A DNA stretch of 64,000 nt, from contig NZ_CP132295.1 of assembly GCF_030734285.1 (NCBI RefSeq), positions 744,001 to 808,000 of the forward strand, in the 5' to 3' direction. The DNA is from Natronococcus sp. AD-5 (GTDB lineage: Archaea; Halobacteriota; Halobacteria; Halobacteriales; Natrialbaceae). The position numbers were made by a program, and so were the translations under genes. The notes beneath the pieces were generated by a model, which was given only the letters and a program-made list of their open reading frames with translations, ran no database searches and had not been told where the DNA came from. This document shows, in pieces, positions 38,032 to 47,001 of this stretch (within the stretch, counting starts at the first letter, position 1; the number at the start of each line of letters is the position of its first letter).

Positions 38032-38376
38032 ATGGCAAACGAGAAGCTATCTACTTGTTGCGAATGTACACCTGTGGGAGAGACGCGATTCGGAGAAAAG
38101 TACGGACGGCAGCCACCTCTGGCAATCATCGAAGCTGTAGCAGCCGTCGAAGGTGTCGCTCCGACAGAGTTGGACCCAATTTATGATACAATCGACCTAG
38201 AATCGATAGACCAACTATTCACAGACCAAGACGATACGTCGACGCCGCCGACTTTTCTGCGACTCTCCATTGCTGGTTGGAACGTCTTCGTACGCGGTGA
38301 CGGTGCCATCCGGGTATGCGACCCTGACCAGCCAACCGACCCAGCTCCAGCGTTCCAAAAATCACTTAGCGATTAA
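38032..38376 (+). CDS. HalOD1 output-domain protein
   Basis: About 114 residues from ATG 38032 (MANEKLSTCCECTPVGETR). The domain follows: PPLAIIEAVAAVEGVAPTE, LDPIYDTIDLESIDQLFTD, then LRLSIAGWNVFVRGDGAIR V. HalOD1 is a halobacterial output domain thought to act in signal transduction, often as a small stand-alone protein. Upstream codons to 37798 overlap IS debris. It sits among transposase remnants and no sensor is adjacent. The target is unknown. Confidence 0.82.
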   Translation: MANEKLSTCCECTPVGETRFGEKYGRQPPLAIIEAVAAVEGVAPTELDPIYDTIDLESIDQLFTDQDDTSTPPTFLRLSIAGWNVFVRGDGAIRVCDPDQPTDPAPAFQKSLSD

Positions 38377-38395
38377 TACATATCTCTATGTAACG

Positions 38396-38600
38396 ACTGT
38401 TTCAGCGAGATTTTGTTGAAATCGAATGGCATCATGATCTCTCCGATACAGTGTTTCTCGTCGATAGCTGCAGTTATCTGACTACCCTCTCTCAATTAGA
38501 ATTGACAGGTAAGCTCGACTACGTCGGCCGAAACCGCATCGAAAAGTGGTTTCACACGCTCAAAATGCGCGTTGACCGCGTATGCGTCTTGAAACCTTAG
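38396..38600 (+). pseudogene. IS6-like DDE transposase fragment
   Basis: Encodes EWHHDLSDTVFLVDSCSYL, TTLSQLELTGKLDYVGRNR and IEKWFHTLKMRVDR, the region around the second Asp and the final Glu of halophile IS6-type transposases (LVD.. and RN.IEKWF.TLKMR.DR). About two thirds of the enzyme is missing. Confidence 0.65.
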
Positions 38601-38672
38601 GGCCGAATCAGACGGCCTGAAATTCCATAGTAGGATTCCCGCGACTTTATGCGCGGGAGGAGGTCAACTTCA
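38601..38672. mobile_element. TnpB-type element right end (second solo end)
   Basis: The run gacggcctgaaattccatag (38611) leading to cccgcgactttatgcgcggg and AGGAGGTCAAC resembles the right end near 34.47 kb: a GC hairpin followed by G-GGA-G-TCAAC. It abuts the IS6-like fragment and no tnpB ORF is present. Confidence 0.45.
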
Positions 38673-39189
38673 TACTGTGAGCGCTCGTCTCGATGAGTCC
38701 GATGGCGGTATTGCTCCTGAAGAATGGGATGGAACCGCTTTTGATACACCGCATCCAAGCGAGGATTCGTATTGACCTCCTCCATGCCCTGAAAGACGTG
38801 GAATCCGATCATCGGATTTTCGCTGAGTGTGGCGTTCGAGGTCCCAACCCGCACTCAGAGGGAACCAGTAACACACTGAGGAAGGTCTCCCTTTCTCCCT
38901 CGTCTTCCTCGAGGACATAACCGTCGACGTGCCACTGGTCGACAAATGAACTATTCCACCCTCCTGCGCTCGAGCTTGCCCAGTCATCGCTTGGTGAGGG
39001 CGGAATTCCCTGGTTCTGTGTTGAAACGTGCAGAAACAGGCCCCACAGCGTCCACGAGAGCTTCGCTCTCGTGCGGCCCGGCAGAACTACGGTTCTGCGG
39101 ACGGTTCCAGACTCCGCAGGCGAGTTCCCGTTACAGGCGGTTCAGAGTGCCCCAAATCACGAGCGACCCACATTTACTCACTCTGAGTA
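38673..39189 (-). pseudogene. Decayed coding DNA of unknown origin
   Basis: Minus strand: one frame gives VDQWHVDGYVLEEDEGE, another IGFHVFQGMEEVNTNPRLD, AVYQKRFHPILQEQYRHRT, HRDERSQYEVD. They look like parts of one frameshifted protein I cannot name. Near 39050-39075 a perfect hairpin (cacgagagc-ttc-gctctcgtg) occurs, of the sort found in the 3' part of halophile TnpB elements. Confidence 0.4.
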
Positions 39190-40974
39190 CTAGTAAGAGC
39201 CTTCATGAGATCCCTCATGGAGCTCTATATCCAATGGCTGCGGGGCTAAATCGTACACGACTAGGTTTTCAATCCGCGCGGCACCGTTCTCCGCGAAGAG
39301 CGAAACGTCAGTGCTATCCCAGTCGGGAAACACGAGGTTCGTCATCGTCCGGTTCCCGTCGTTAGCGAAGATTTCGACGACCGACCGATCGACGAGAATC
39401 TGAAGTTCGATCGTTCCGCCCTCGCGCGGCTCGAGCGGCATACTCGTCGCGTCTTCCTGGCCTTCGTCAAAGAAATCGTCCGCCGGGCCATCAACTGACG
39501 AATCCGTCCGTTGGAATACCAATTGGGGGACTTCAGAGGGAGAAGCATCGCTCACTGGGCTATCGTCTGGGTCCGTATAATAGGTAATGCGACTCTCGTC
39601 ATTCGCACCCTCTCGAACGCGGAATCCAACCTCATCAGCGGTGTGGGGATCAATAGTCGCGCGGATCTCGAGTGAGCGACCTTCAGCGTCCGTCCCGTCT
39701 AGCGGATCCCTGCCCGGCGTGATCATCTCCGAACTGAGTTCGGCCAGCGTTTCTTGTCGCAGGTCCTCCAGCTCCGCTACGGGGTGTTGTCGCAGTTCGA
39801 CATAATCGTTTCCTTCCTCAAGGGTAACCTCACGTGGAACCGACATGCTTCCGCGCCATCCGGTTTCAGGGATGATCCCCATGTACGGCCAGTGCCCTGC
39901 CCAGCCGATCTGGATTCGACGGTCGTCGGGCTCATTATCCCAAGAGATAGCGGCATAGTAATCGTAGCCGTAGTCTGCGATCATGCGGTCTTCCATCGTG
40001 AACTCATGCCCATCGAAGTCGCCAATAAGGTGATCTTCACGAGGGTTATCGTGGCCATCCTGAGTATTCCCGACGGAGACCGTCAGTACCCACTTCGTTT
40101 CGTCGGTGCCTTCAATTGGCAACTCGAAGAGGTCTGGGCACTCCCAGATATCCACACCATCATCGTACACGCCGTCATCAGTCTCAATTCCGGCGACAGT
40201 TTCCTTGTACTCCGCAATCGTGAATGTACTCTCGTACGTCCAGTTGATGTGGTCCTTGGAGCTATAGATCTCGATACCAGCGGGCCGCTCTTCCCCATCG
40301 TCGTCGCCATCGTAAACGCGAGAAACGACCATAATCCACCGCTGGTCCGGCTCGTACCAGAAGACATTCGGATCACGGAATTCGGGATCGTTGGTATCGA
40401 CGACCGGATTTCCGTCGTACGGCGTGACCGTCTTCCCGTTATCGGTGCTATACGCAATACGTTGATCTTGGATTGGATCGTCAAAGTGAGCGCCAGTATA
40501 CGACAGAATTAGTGCCTCTTCACCGAACCCAGCTGTGTTTTCTTTGTCAACCGTCGCAGCCCCGGAGAATTTCGCGATATTGTTCTCGTCATCAAACGGG
40601 AGTTTGATACCGTGGTACGTCCAGTTGAAGAGATCTCTACTGGTCGCATGCCCCCACTGAATATCCTCCCACCACGGGTCGTGGGGATGATACTGGAAGA
40701 ACAGATGGTAGATACCATCGTGATAGACCAATCCGTTCGGATCGTTTATCCACCCTTGCGGTGGCGCAAAGTGGAAACCCGGTCTCCACGGATCCTCTTC
40801 CGATCCTTCGATTTGTTCTGCGGCATCCGTAGCCGAGACGTTCAGACTTGTGCTACCGAGTGCAGTCGTCGCGAGCAGACCACTTCCTGTCGTGCGCATC
40901 AAATTTCGGCGATTGAGCGTCGATGACTCCTTCAGCGATTCTCCTTCGGACTGTGAGTGGTTATTTTGCACCAC
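39190..40974 (-). CDS. GH32 fructan hydrolase (levanase/invertase-like), Tat-exported
   Basis: About 594 residues. GTG 40974 or 40971 is the likely start, since earlier codons to 41124 cross the AT-rich promoter (TATATAGT near 41034). A Tat signal (LNRRNLMRTTGSGLLATTA) indicates secretion. The five-bladed catalytic domain has the nucleophile in WINDPNG, the transition-state residue in EFRDPNVFW, and the acid/base Glu in IWECPDLFEL; a C-terminal beta-sandwich includes LQILVDRSVVEIFANDG. It cleaves beta-fructosides such as levan, inulin or sucrose outside the cell. No transporter or regulator is next to it, and IS debris flanks it. Confidence 0.92.
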   Translation of the reverse strand: MVQNNHSQSEGESLKESSTLNRRNLMRTTGSGLLATTALGSTSLNVSATDAAEQIEGSEEDPWRPGFHFAPPQGWINDPNGLVYHDGIYHLFFQYHPHDPWWEDIQWGHATSRDLFNWTYHGIKLPFDDENNIAKFSGAATVDKENTAGFGEEALILSYTGAHFDDPIQDQRIAYSTDNGKTVTPYDGNPVVDTNDPEFRDPNVFWYEPDQRWIMVVSRVYDGDDDGEERPAGIEIYSSKDHINWTYESTFTIAEYKETVAGIETDDGVYDDGVDIWECPDLFELPIEGTDETKWVLTVSVGNTQDGHDNPREDHLIGDFDGHEFTMEDRMIADYGYDYYAAISWDNEPDDRRIQIGWAGHWPYMGIIPETGWRGSMSVPREVTLEEGNDYVELRQHPVAELEDLRQETLAELSSEMITPGRDPLDGTDAEGRSLEIRATIDPHTADEVGFRVREGANDESRITYYTDPDDSPVSDASPSEVPQLVFQRTDSSVDGPADDFFDEGQEDATSMPLEPREGGTIELQILVDRSVVEIFANDGNRTMTNLVFPDWDSTDVSLFAENGAARIENLVVYDLAPQPLDIELHEGSHEGSY

Positions 40975-41116
40975 ACCGGTTCCGATCACGGTTGGTTGGT
41001 AAAATTTAACGATAATGTTTATTTCTGTATGGTATATAGTGTTGAATATTAATTTCGAAGACCAAGAACGGTAACGAACGAGGGGCGCAAGAACTGTATT
41101 AGATCGCTGAGATACT

Positions 41117-41673
41117 GTGTCCACGAACCAGGGAACTCCTTGAAGTCTATCGCGCGGTCGCGAATCAGGTCACGACCGAAAGTACTCGTACGCAAATTCT
41201 CGACGCACTCGAGACACGCGAACGCGGGCTCACGGGCGAATCTGTTGAACCCGTTGCGACCGAGCCGACACCAGCCACGGCGATCGCCACCGACGGCGGC
41301 ACCGCTGCCGAATCCGAAACCAATCAGGAACCAGAATCCACGCTGGAACCCGACGACCTCCGTCCCGACGTGTGCGGACTCGAGGCTGGCGAGGTCCTAG
41401 TCTTCGATCGCGACGGCAGTACGGAGTGCCCTTCCCGATACTTCTGAAAGCGGTGAGCCGTATCTCTGCCGCGCGCTCGACGACGAAGACAACGAGCGCA
41501 CCGACGAACCGATCCCGCTCGCGACCGCTAAGATCCACTTCCGGTTCGACTTCGAGACCGAGGCGGTTGCGATAGACGGCGACGTGAACGCGCCGGCACA
41601 CGCGGCAACAAAAAACGAGCGGACGATCATGACTGCTGGTGGTGTCGATACCGAGAGAAACGAGGTCGATTAA
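41117..41673 (+). pseudogene. Frameshifted haloarchaeal hypothetical gene
   Basis: Frame one: LLEVYRAVANQVTTESTRT, QILDALETRERGLTGESVE, then an acidic linker, LRPDVCGLEAGEVLVFDRD and ends ECPSRYF-stop at about 41446. A second frame continues LCRALDDEDNERTDEPIPL, KIHFRFDFETEAVAIDGDV and ends at 41673. The two parts are consistent with one protein broken by a frameshift near 41440. Family not recognised; plasmid- or virus-associated character is a guess. Confidence 0.5.
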
Positions 41674-41828
41674 CCAAATGGACTAAATTCGCCACATCCA
41701 CACGGACACGTCCCTGCAGTACCGATCGGGATGAGCGTTCCATCCGGTTTCTCTCGTGCAGCAAACACTGTTCCACAACGATCGCAAGTTGCGATGGCTC
41801 GCGGAAAGTCTTGTATTCGGGGTGTCAT
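41670..41828 (-). CDS. Small zinc-ribbon protein (52 aa)
   Basis: From ATG 41828: MTPRIQDFPRAIATCDRCG, then TVFAAREKPDGTLIPIG and TCPCGCGEFSPFG. Two cysteine knuckles (CDRCG and CPCGC) make a one-zinc ribbon, a class of very small proteins frequent in haloarchaea with roles in regulation. It converges with the frameshifted gene on plus and overlaps its end by a few bases. Too short for a default ORF cut-off. Confidence 0.65.
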   Translation of the reverse strand: MTPRIQDFPRAIATCDRCGTVFAAREKPDGTLIPIGTAGTCPCGCGEFSPFG

Positions 41829-41957
41829 AATTGCGCATAATATATTGTCTGAATATTATTTTAAGGCTTCTAGAATCTCTCAATTGTACTATAGAGAACT
41901 ACCAATAATTGAAGATGTTCGGCTTGCTCGATCACGAGTGCGTAACGGAGGTGCACA

Positions 41958-42416
41958 ATGACGACCTTCGTGGAAGGCGTCCACGTCCGTTTCACGCCGC
42001 CGGGCTTCCGTCGCGACGAGCGTACGGGCAAGATCTTCGAGGTTGTCACGACCGAGCTGTACGGAACGGACGTCCACGTTCGCGACGACGGACACAATCA
42101 ATTTAGACAGGGCGACGGATGTAGTCCTCTGGCTCGCTTTCGTCGCGCTCGGTGTCGCCGTCGCTGTCGACCGCGCGACCGCTCGATGGTCAGTCGCAGA
42201 AGACCACCGCAGTCACGAGACGACCGGGACAAACCGTCACCCCTTGCTCGTCGTCCTCGTCATGGGCTACTCATCTTCTCGGGAACGGACTGGTACCTTA
42301 ATTCGCTGCAACTGAAGTCAACGCTTCAGACGCTGGAAGTGGAGGCTGGCGTTGACCAGGATCTCCCGATTTCGCCGGAGGACGGGGACGTTCCGTCGAT
42401 GCAGACGATCTACTGA
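41958..42416 (+). pseudogene. Decayed ORF with frameshifts
   Basis: Starts credibly (MTTFVEGVHVRFTPPGFRR, KIFEVVTTELYGTDVHVRD) but after about 55 codons becomes Arg-rich; another frame then shows a membrane helix DVVLWLAFVALGVAVAVDR, and the original frame returns near the end (VEAGVDQDLPISPEDGDVP). At least two frameshifts are needed. Family unknown. Confidence 0.4.
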
Positions 42417-42597
42417 GAACAGATGGAATCGGAGGTCTGCCATTATCGGTTGAGTTGGAAAGAAATACGGTGGATCGCGCTCACCGACGGTCACTTAGAC
42501 AGATAAGAGTGCGGTTCGTGGCTAATCCGACTCGATCGGGGTTAACGATTTAAGTTTATGTCTAAGTCGAAACCGAATGATTGGCCCGCGCACTCGC

Positions 42598-42972
42598 TCA
42601 GATAATCGACTCCTCAGGACTCAGGGCCTCCATCAAATACTCACGTCCCCAGGCATGAAGCTCAGTGATCGCGCCTTCTAACTTCTGACCGTAGTGAGTA
42701 AGCGAATACTTGACCTCGATCGGTTTATCATTGGTCACGGACCGTTCGACGAGGCCTTTCTCCTCGAGATCAGTTAACGACTCCGAGAGCACTTTTCCGG
42801 AAACTTCCGGAATCAGATTCTTGAGTTCACCAAATCGTAGTGTGCCGTGCTCAAGCAAGCGCTGGATGATCACTGGGTGCCACTTCCGTCCGAGAATTAT
42901 TGAGGTAGCGACCATCGGACACCACTCGTCTTCACCGCACCAAGTCGGAAGCTGGTCGCCCGTGTACGTCAT
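42598..42972 (-). CDS. HxlR-family transcriptional regulator
   Basis: 124 residues, the usual HxlR length. LGRKWHPVIIQRLLEHGTL, RFGELKNLIPEVSGKVLSE and SLTDLEEKGLVERSVTNDK make the winged helix, followed by a dimerisation helix. An N-terminal Cys pair (WCGEDEWC) may respond to redox or metal. It is divergent from the small membrane protein at 43103, with 130 bases between them, so it may control that gene. Effector unknown. Confidence 0.9.
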   Translation of the reverse strand: MTYTGDQLPTWCGEDEWCPMVATSIILGRKWHPVIIQRLLEHGTLRFGELKNLIPEVSGKVLSESLTDLEEKGLVERSVTNDKPIEVKYSLTHYGQKLEGAITELHAWGREYLMEALSPEESII

Positions 42973-43102
42973 ATGTTCCTAGTCGGCATGGTACGTGATA
43001 AGAATTACTTTAAGTAAACTAGTGATGATTAGTTACTCCATGGTAAGTTACCTACATGATCGTTAATGCGTATTTATCGTTGTTCGGAGCCACAATACAA
43101 GT

Positions 43103-43474
43103 ATGGCAGAAACAGTAGCTCAGAGGCGGGAAAGAGTCACGCGGTACGGCGTCGTTGGCCCCGTCGGCGTAGCTATCACGGCCGGTGTGGTGTACTTCGT
43201 AGTGCACGAACTGTTCCACGCACTGCTCGGTGTCGGCATCACTACCGACATCATCGGATCGATCGCCCTAGGGGCGGTCGCGGCCGTCGGGGTCTACGCG
43301 CTGGACAGGAACCTGCGGGCAGTCACCGCCGCGTTCATCACTTTGTTCGCGACACATCAGCTAGTGATGGGTCACGGTGGCGTACTATTATTCGAGAATT
43401 TCAACTGGAGTATGCCCGTAGCTGTAGTAGCAGCGATAGTGTTCTTCCTCGCCGCCGGCGGACTGGGGAATTAG
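43103..43474 (+). CDS. Four-span membrane protein of unknown function
   Basis: 123 residues. Four hydrophobic segments: VGVAITAGVVYFVVHELFH, IIGSIALGAVAAVGVYALD, AVTAAFITLFATHQLVMGH and VAVVAAIVFFLAAGG. Histidines sit near membrane faces (HELFHALL, THQLVMGHGG), which might bind metal or haem but this is speculative. Divergent from the HxlR gene, which likely regulates it. Confidence 0.7.
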   Translation: MAETVAQRRERVTRYGVVGPVGVAITAGVVYFVVHELFHALLGVGITTDIIGSIALGAVAAVGVYALDRNLRAVTAAFITLFATHQLVMGHGGVLLFENFNWSMPVAVVAAIVFFLAAGGLGN

Positions 43475-43958
43475 CAATCTGAATTCCCCTTCCCGAGGAG
43501 AAAGGAGATTTGAGAACTGACGGATCACGACGCACACACTCATCGCGCTGACTACATGCTCTGTATCCAGAAGCAATCCCTATTTGTTCTCCTTGTGCTC
43601 GCGTATGTATTGTACCAGTGCTTGGATAACGAGCATGTAGTCTCGCATTGCCGCCGTTGGCCGCGGCTTCGGATAAAAATCGTTAGACTATTCCTCGTCA
43701 TCCTCGAGCCACACATATAGCTCGCCGAGCGTGTCGCCCGGAATTACGAATTTTTCTGCGGTGAGAGCGGCCTCAACGGCCGTGTCGAGACGCGGATCGA
43801 CGCGACGGGTGGACGATAACCGACCTCGAGTATGCGAACTGTCACGAGTTGATCGACCCGGCCGTCTATACGCACGTAGTCTTCAGTATTTTCGGATTCC
43901 AAGATATAGATCTTTCAAGGACGCGGCAGGCGACGGGACACTGTTTTTAGTTTGCGAC
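43475..43958. other. Gap with a minus-strand gene scrap
   Basis: About 480 bases. On minus, 43688 to about 43810 encodes RRVDPRLDTAVEAALTAEK, FVIPGDTLGELYVWLEDDE and a stop: a plausible C-terminus whose upstream part is lost. Otherwise empty. Confidence 0.35.
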
Positions 43959-44522
43959 CTATTCCTTCTCGTCTGTTCCTGCTGGTCGGTAGGTGAGGGA
44001 GACAACGCCTGTACTAAATGTCCTGGAATCTACCAGATCAAGGTCCAGATGATCACTTCTGTCCCCGAAGAGGTGCTTACCACTCCCGAGGAGCAAGGGA
44101 TGAACTAAAACCATTAGTTCGTCAAGGACCCCATCATGCAACAACGACCGGACGAGAGCACCACTACCGATGATTGTTAAATCTAGATCTGATTCTTGCT
44201 TTAACTCAGTGATTTCTTTCGTAATATTCTCGTCAATGAGGGTTGAGTTATTCCACTCAAGCGGTTCTTCCAGGATTGTTGAAACGACGAACTTTGAGAT
44301 GTTATTAATATAGTTCGCCATTGGATCGCTTTCTAGTTGATTGGGCCAGTGGGAGGAGAGTTCCTCGTACGTTATTCGTCCCAGTAATAACGCACCTGAG
44401 TCAGTCATCTCCGATGCGCTTGCCTCCGCGATTTCATCGTTGTGAAAGACGTACGCCCATTCTTCGGGCTTTTCCATGACGCCGTCCAGCGATATCAACT
44501 CCCAGGCAGTAACTTTTCCCAT
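43959..44522 (-). CDS. Dihydrofolate-reductase-fold (RibD C-terminal) family protein
   Basis: 187 residues. Begins MGKVTAWELISLDGVMEKP, contains ALLLGRITYEELSSHWP and DLTIIGSGALVRSLLHDGV, and ends MVLVHPLLLGSGKHLF plus an acidic stretch. These are marks of the YwjB/YyaP RibD_C group, NADPH-dependent reductases related to DHFR whose substrates are mostly unknown. It is unlikely to be the housekeeping DHFR. Its base composition is lower in GC than its neighbours, suggesting transfer. Confidence 0.87.
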   Translation of the reverse strand: MGKVTAWELISLDGVMEKPEEWAYVFHNDEIAEASASEMTDSGALLLGRITYEELSSHWPNQLESDPMANYINNISKFVVSTILEEPLEWNNSTLIDENITKEITELKQESDLDLTIIGSGALVRSLLHDGVLDELMVLVHPLLLGSGKHLFGDRSDHLDLDLVDSRTFSTGVVSLTYRPAGTDEKE

Positions 44523-44699
44523 GGTCCTACGAGGAGGCGAGATATCTTTACAATTCTTTTGGGATATTGATCGTACCCTGTTTTCTACGACACAATACGT
44601 TCTTCAAATCTCATTTTTTATAACCCGATGGACGTACATCACCACCCAGTTCTCTAAAGATGTATAGTTATTGGCTGATTCGAGACTGAAGGAGTGCAA

Positions 44700-44724
44700 G
44701 ATACGCGCCTTGTATTCAGCAGAG
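44700..44724. repeat. Dispersed palindromic repeat, copy G
   Basis: gatacgcgccttgtattcag followed by CAGAGGCTGC, the same unit as near 19.8 and 23.6 kb. It lies in the gap between the DHFR-like and UspA genes; the second half about 60 bases downstream is degenerate. Confidence 0.5.
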
Positions 44725-44952
44725 GCTGCAAGAGTAATAAGTAGCCTGTTAGTTATCGATGATGCGCTTGCCGGAGTGCATCTGCAGTCGCAGTTCCGGA
44801 AAGCCGGATGTGATCGAACTATAGCCGAACATCGGTCCCAGTAGAACACTCCTCCGATGAGGTCCAGCACAAATCTTCGGGGTAACAGCAACCAATTTAT
44901 GAATAGGATCGCCCCCTAACACCTATATGGAGTGCGAGAGTTCCCTAAGGTA

Positions 44953-45465
44953 ATGTATGACAATATTCTAATTCCAACTGATGGGAGCCCAGGGATCGGG
45001 AGTGCTGTCGAGCAATGCATGATGCAAGCAAAGCAAAACGATGCAACGGTTCACGTACTGTACATCATCGACAGCCGTACACATATTATGTTGCCAGATG
45101 TTACACAAAAAAGGGTGGTCGAACTACTGAGGGAAGAAGGCCACCGAGCAGTCGAGCACATCCGTACCATCGCCAAAGAACACGATATCGAGTGTGTCAC
45201 AGCACTCAAGCAAGGCGTACCTCATGAAGCGATTCTTACTTATGCTCAAGACCAGGGAATTGACCTCATCGTAATGGGAACCCATGGTCGAAGCGGTGAG
45301 AAAAAGCGTGTTCTGGGAAGTGTTACAGAGGAAGTGGTGCGGAATGCTTCAATTCCTGTAATGACAGTGCGGCTGACTAAGAAGGGGGTTCAATTTCTAC
45401 AACTCGAAAATGACGAGTCGGAAGATGATCAGCTACCGGAAGAACAACAACGATACATCGGATAA
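44953..45465 (+). CDS. Single-domain universal stress protein
   Basis: 170 residues from ATG 44953 (MYDNILIPTDGSPGIGSAV). The nucleotide-binding signature is LIVMGTHGRSGEKKRVLGS VTEEVV, so an ATP-binding Usp is likely. A Glu/Asp/Gln-rich tail (about 20 residues) follows the domain, which is longer than usual. It is lower in GC than the tandem Usp at 11 kb. Monocistronic. Confidence 0.92.
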   Translation: MYDNILIPTDGSPGIGSAVEQCMMQAKQNDATVHVLYIIDSRTHIMLPDVTQKRVVELLREEGHRAVEHIRTIAKEHDIECVTALKQGVPHEAILTYAQDQGIDLIVMGTHGRSGEKKRVLGSVTEEVVRNASIPVMTVRLTKKGVQFLQLENDESEDDQLPEEQQRYIG

Positions 45466-45511
45466 ACAAATGCACAAACGCGAATAATCATCACTACTCA
45501 TTCAATTACTT

Positions 45512-45533
45512 GGCTCTGTTGAAATCCTGAGAT
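45512..45533. repeat. Solo IS6-type terminal repeat
   Basis: GGCTCTGTTGAAATCCTG, nearly the same as the MITE ends 200 bases downstream. Probably a left end from a second insertion or deletion derivative. Confidence 0.5.
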
Positions 45534-45714
45534 ATTCACACGTTCATCCGGTCGTTTGATTGAATGCAGGCCCTCCCAAGGTCCCGGTTACTCCGGTTCG
45601 TCGAACGAGCAGTTCACTTGGCTCGTCGAGCTATCGCTCGCTACTCCTCGAGATTCTCGAAACGTCGGTACACACTCCACCAGCACATCGTCCTGCTCTG
45701 CCTTAAAGTACGAA

Positions 45715-45890
45715 GGCTCTGTTGAAACCCTACACGAACTGCGTATCTATTATTCATTGAGTTTGGCTGGCTTTGTTGGAATACCATTAGTTAGGCACTA
45801 TCCAAGGTGAAACAGCCGTTACATGGGCACGCCTACCTAACGAATGTTTCAGTAGATAAAATGTCGAATCAATAGGGTTTCAACAGAGCC
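45715..45890. mobile_element. MITE with IS6-type terminal inverted repeats
   Basis: A 176-base unit with perfect 18-base inverted ends (GGCTCTGTTGAAACCCTA ... TAGGGTTTCAACAGAGCC). The interior codes for nothing. The ends resemble those of halophile IS6-family elements, which could mobilise it in trans. The flanking 8-mers (agtacgaa, aaatcgac) do not match, so no target duplication remains. Confidence 0.7.
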
Positions 45891-45927
45891 AAATCGACGT
45901 AAAACGGTCCGATCGGCAATTCGAATA

Positions 45928-46422
45928 TCACCGATTGGAGACAGATGCTCGATCGCGGATCGTTTCGGGGGTGATGCCGTTGACCGCTGCAAACACCGCA
46001 CCAAGAACGAGGCCATACGCAAGATGACCAATCGCGAACAGAAGCGCTGCGAACAGCGCACCTGCCAGCCCAGGTAGTGGAAGTAACGGTACGGGTAACA
46101 TCGCCACGCCCGCGCGAGTCATCGCAACTGGGAAGATGAGGCCGCCGCCGACGATCCCAAGCACCGTCGCGAAAGCGATCCCAGCAATAACGTACTCGGT
46201 GAACGTATTCACGTACTCTTGGACTGCCTGTCTTGTTACCAGAAACGCGAACGTCAATCCAAACAAGACACTGAGTATGAGATGAATGGTCCATCCTGCT
46301 CCGACGTTTGGCCCCGGAATAGGCGCGAGCCCGCCGAGCAGCTCGATCTGATTCCCTCCGAAATGAAGGATCAATCCCATTGCGATACCGCCTGTCAGTC
46401 CGCCCGTAAACCGCCACCCCAC
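45928..46422 (-). CDS. Haloarchaeal multi-span membrane protein
   Basis: 164 residues with four or five hydrophobic segments (GLTGGIAMGLILHFGG, HLILSVLFGLTFAFLV, VIAGIAFATVLGIVGGGLI, LAGALFAALLFAIGHLAYG). GTG at 46422 is the first start after an in-frame stop. Similar proteins appear in haloarchaea as uncharacterised membrane proteins. Function unknown. Confidence 0.65.
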   Translation of the reverse strand: MGWRFTGGLTGGIAMGLILHFGGNQIELLGGLAPIPGPNVGAGWTIHLILSVLFGLTFAFLVTRQAVQEYVNTFTEYVIAGIAFATVLGIVGGGLIFPVAMTRAGVAMLPVPLLPLPGLAGALFAALLFAIGHLAYGLVLGAVFAAVNGITPETIRDRASVSNR

Positions 46423-46591
46423 TGACCGGAACCATCAATTGATTGTGTGTCAATGCCAATCATGGTGGGAGGTTGGAGCCCTGGCAAAAAATACTAGCTT
46501 GCATCACCGCGCTGGCTGACTCAGCTACCAGTTCAGAGATACCGAACTGGAGCGGACAGTCGTGGTCGGAAAATCCGATAGCTGTATCTAC

Positions 46592-46804
46592 TTATGTTTG
46601 ACACTCTGGATTGTTCGTATCGTCTCCAGCCCGAGCGTCTCCCTGATCCTCTTGCTCTTTGTTTCCGGAGCCATCGGTGTGGCATGCATTACCCGCATTT
46701 TCGTTATCGGACTCACCGGGCGAATGACCGGCCACAACTCCGGTACCAAGCGCTGTCAAACCGGCGATACCGCCAACCGTTCGCGCGAATGCTCTACGTT
46801 TCAT
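46592..46804 (-). CDS. Small Tat-signal protein (70 aa)
   Basis: Starts MKRRAFARTVGGIAGLTAL, a Tat-like signal with cleavage near VAGHSPGE; the mature 45 residues are Asp/Asn/Gly-rich with two Cys (NACHTDGSG, PECQT). It should be a tiny exported acidic protein. Function unknown. Confidence 0.55.
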   Translation of the reverse strand: MKRRAFARTVGGIAGLTALGTGVVAGHSPGESDNENAGNACHTDGSGNKEQEDQGDARAGDDTNNPECQT

Positions 46805-47001
46805 GTAAGATGAACCTCATCCGTAAGGTCATATATGATACTTTGTGCCACGATAATAAACGTATTTATCAATCGTAGATAGATTTCTGCACAGAAAATC
46901 CTGGTTGAACGACACTGTCTCTTAGCCAGAATGCCAATCATGCCGCTCTCAGTCCTCTATTCCAAAAGACAAAGTAGCGTCAACGCCAACGTCAACGTAG
47001 A

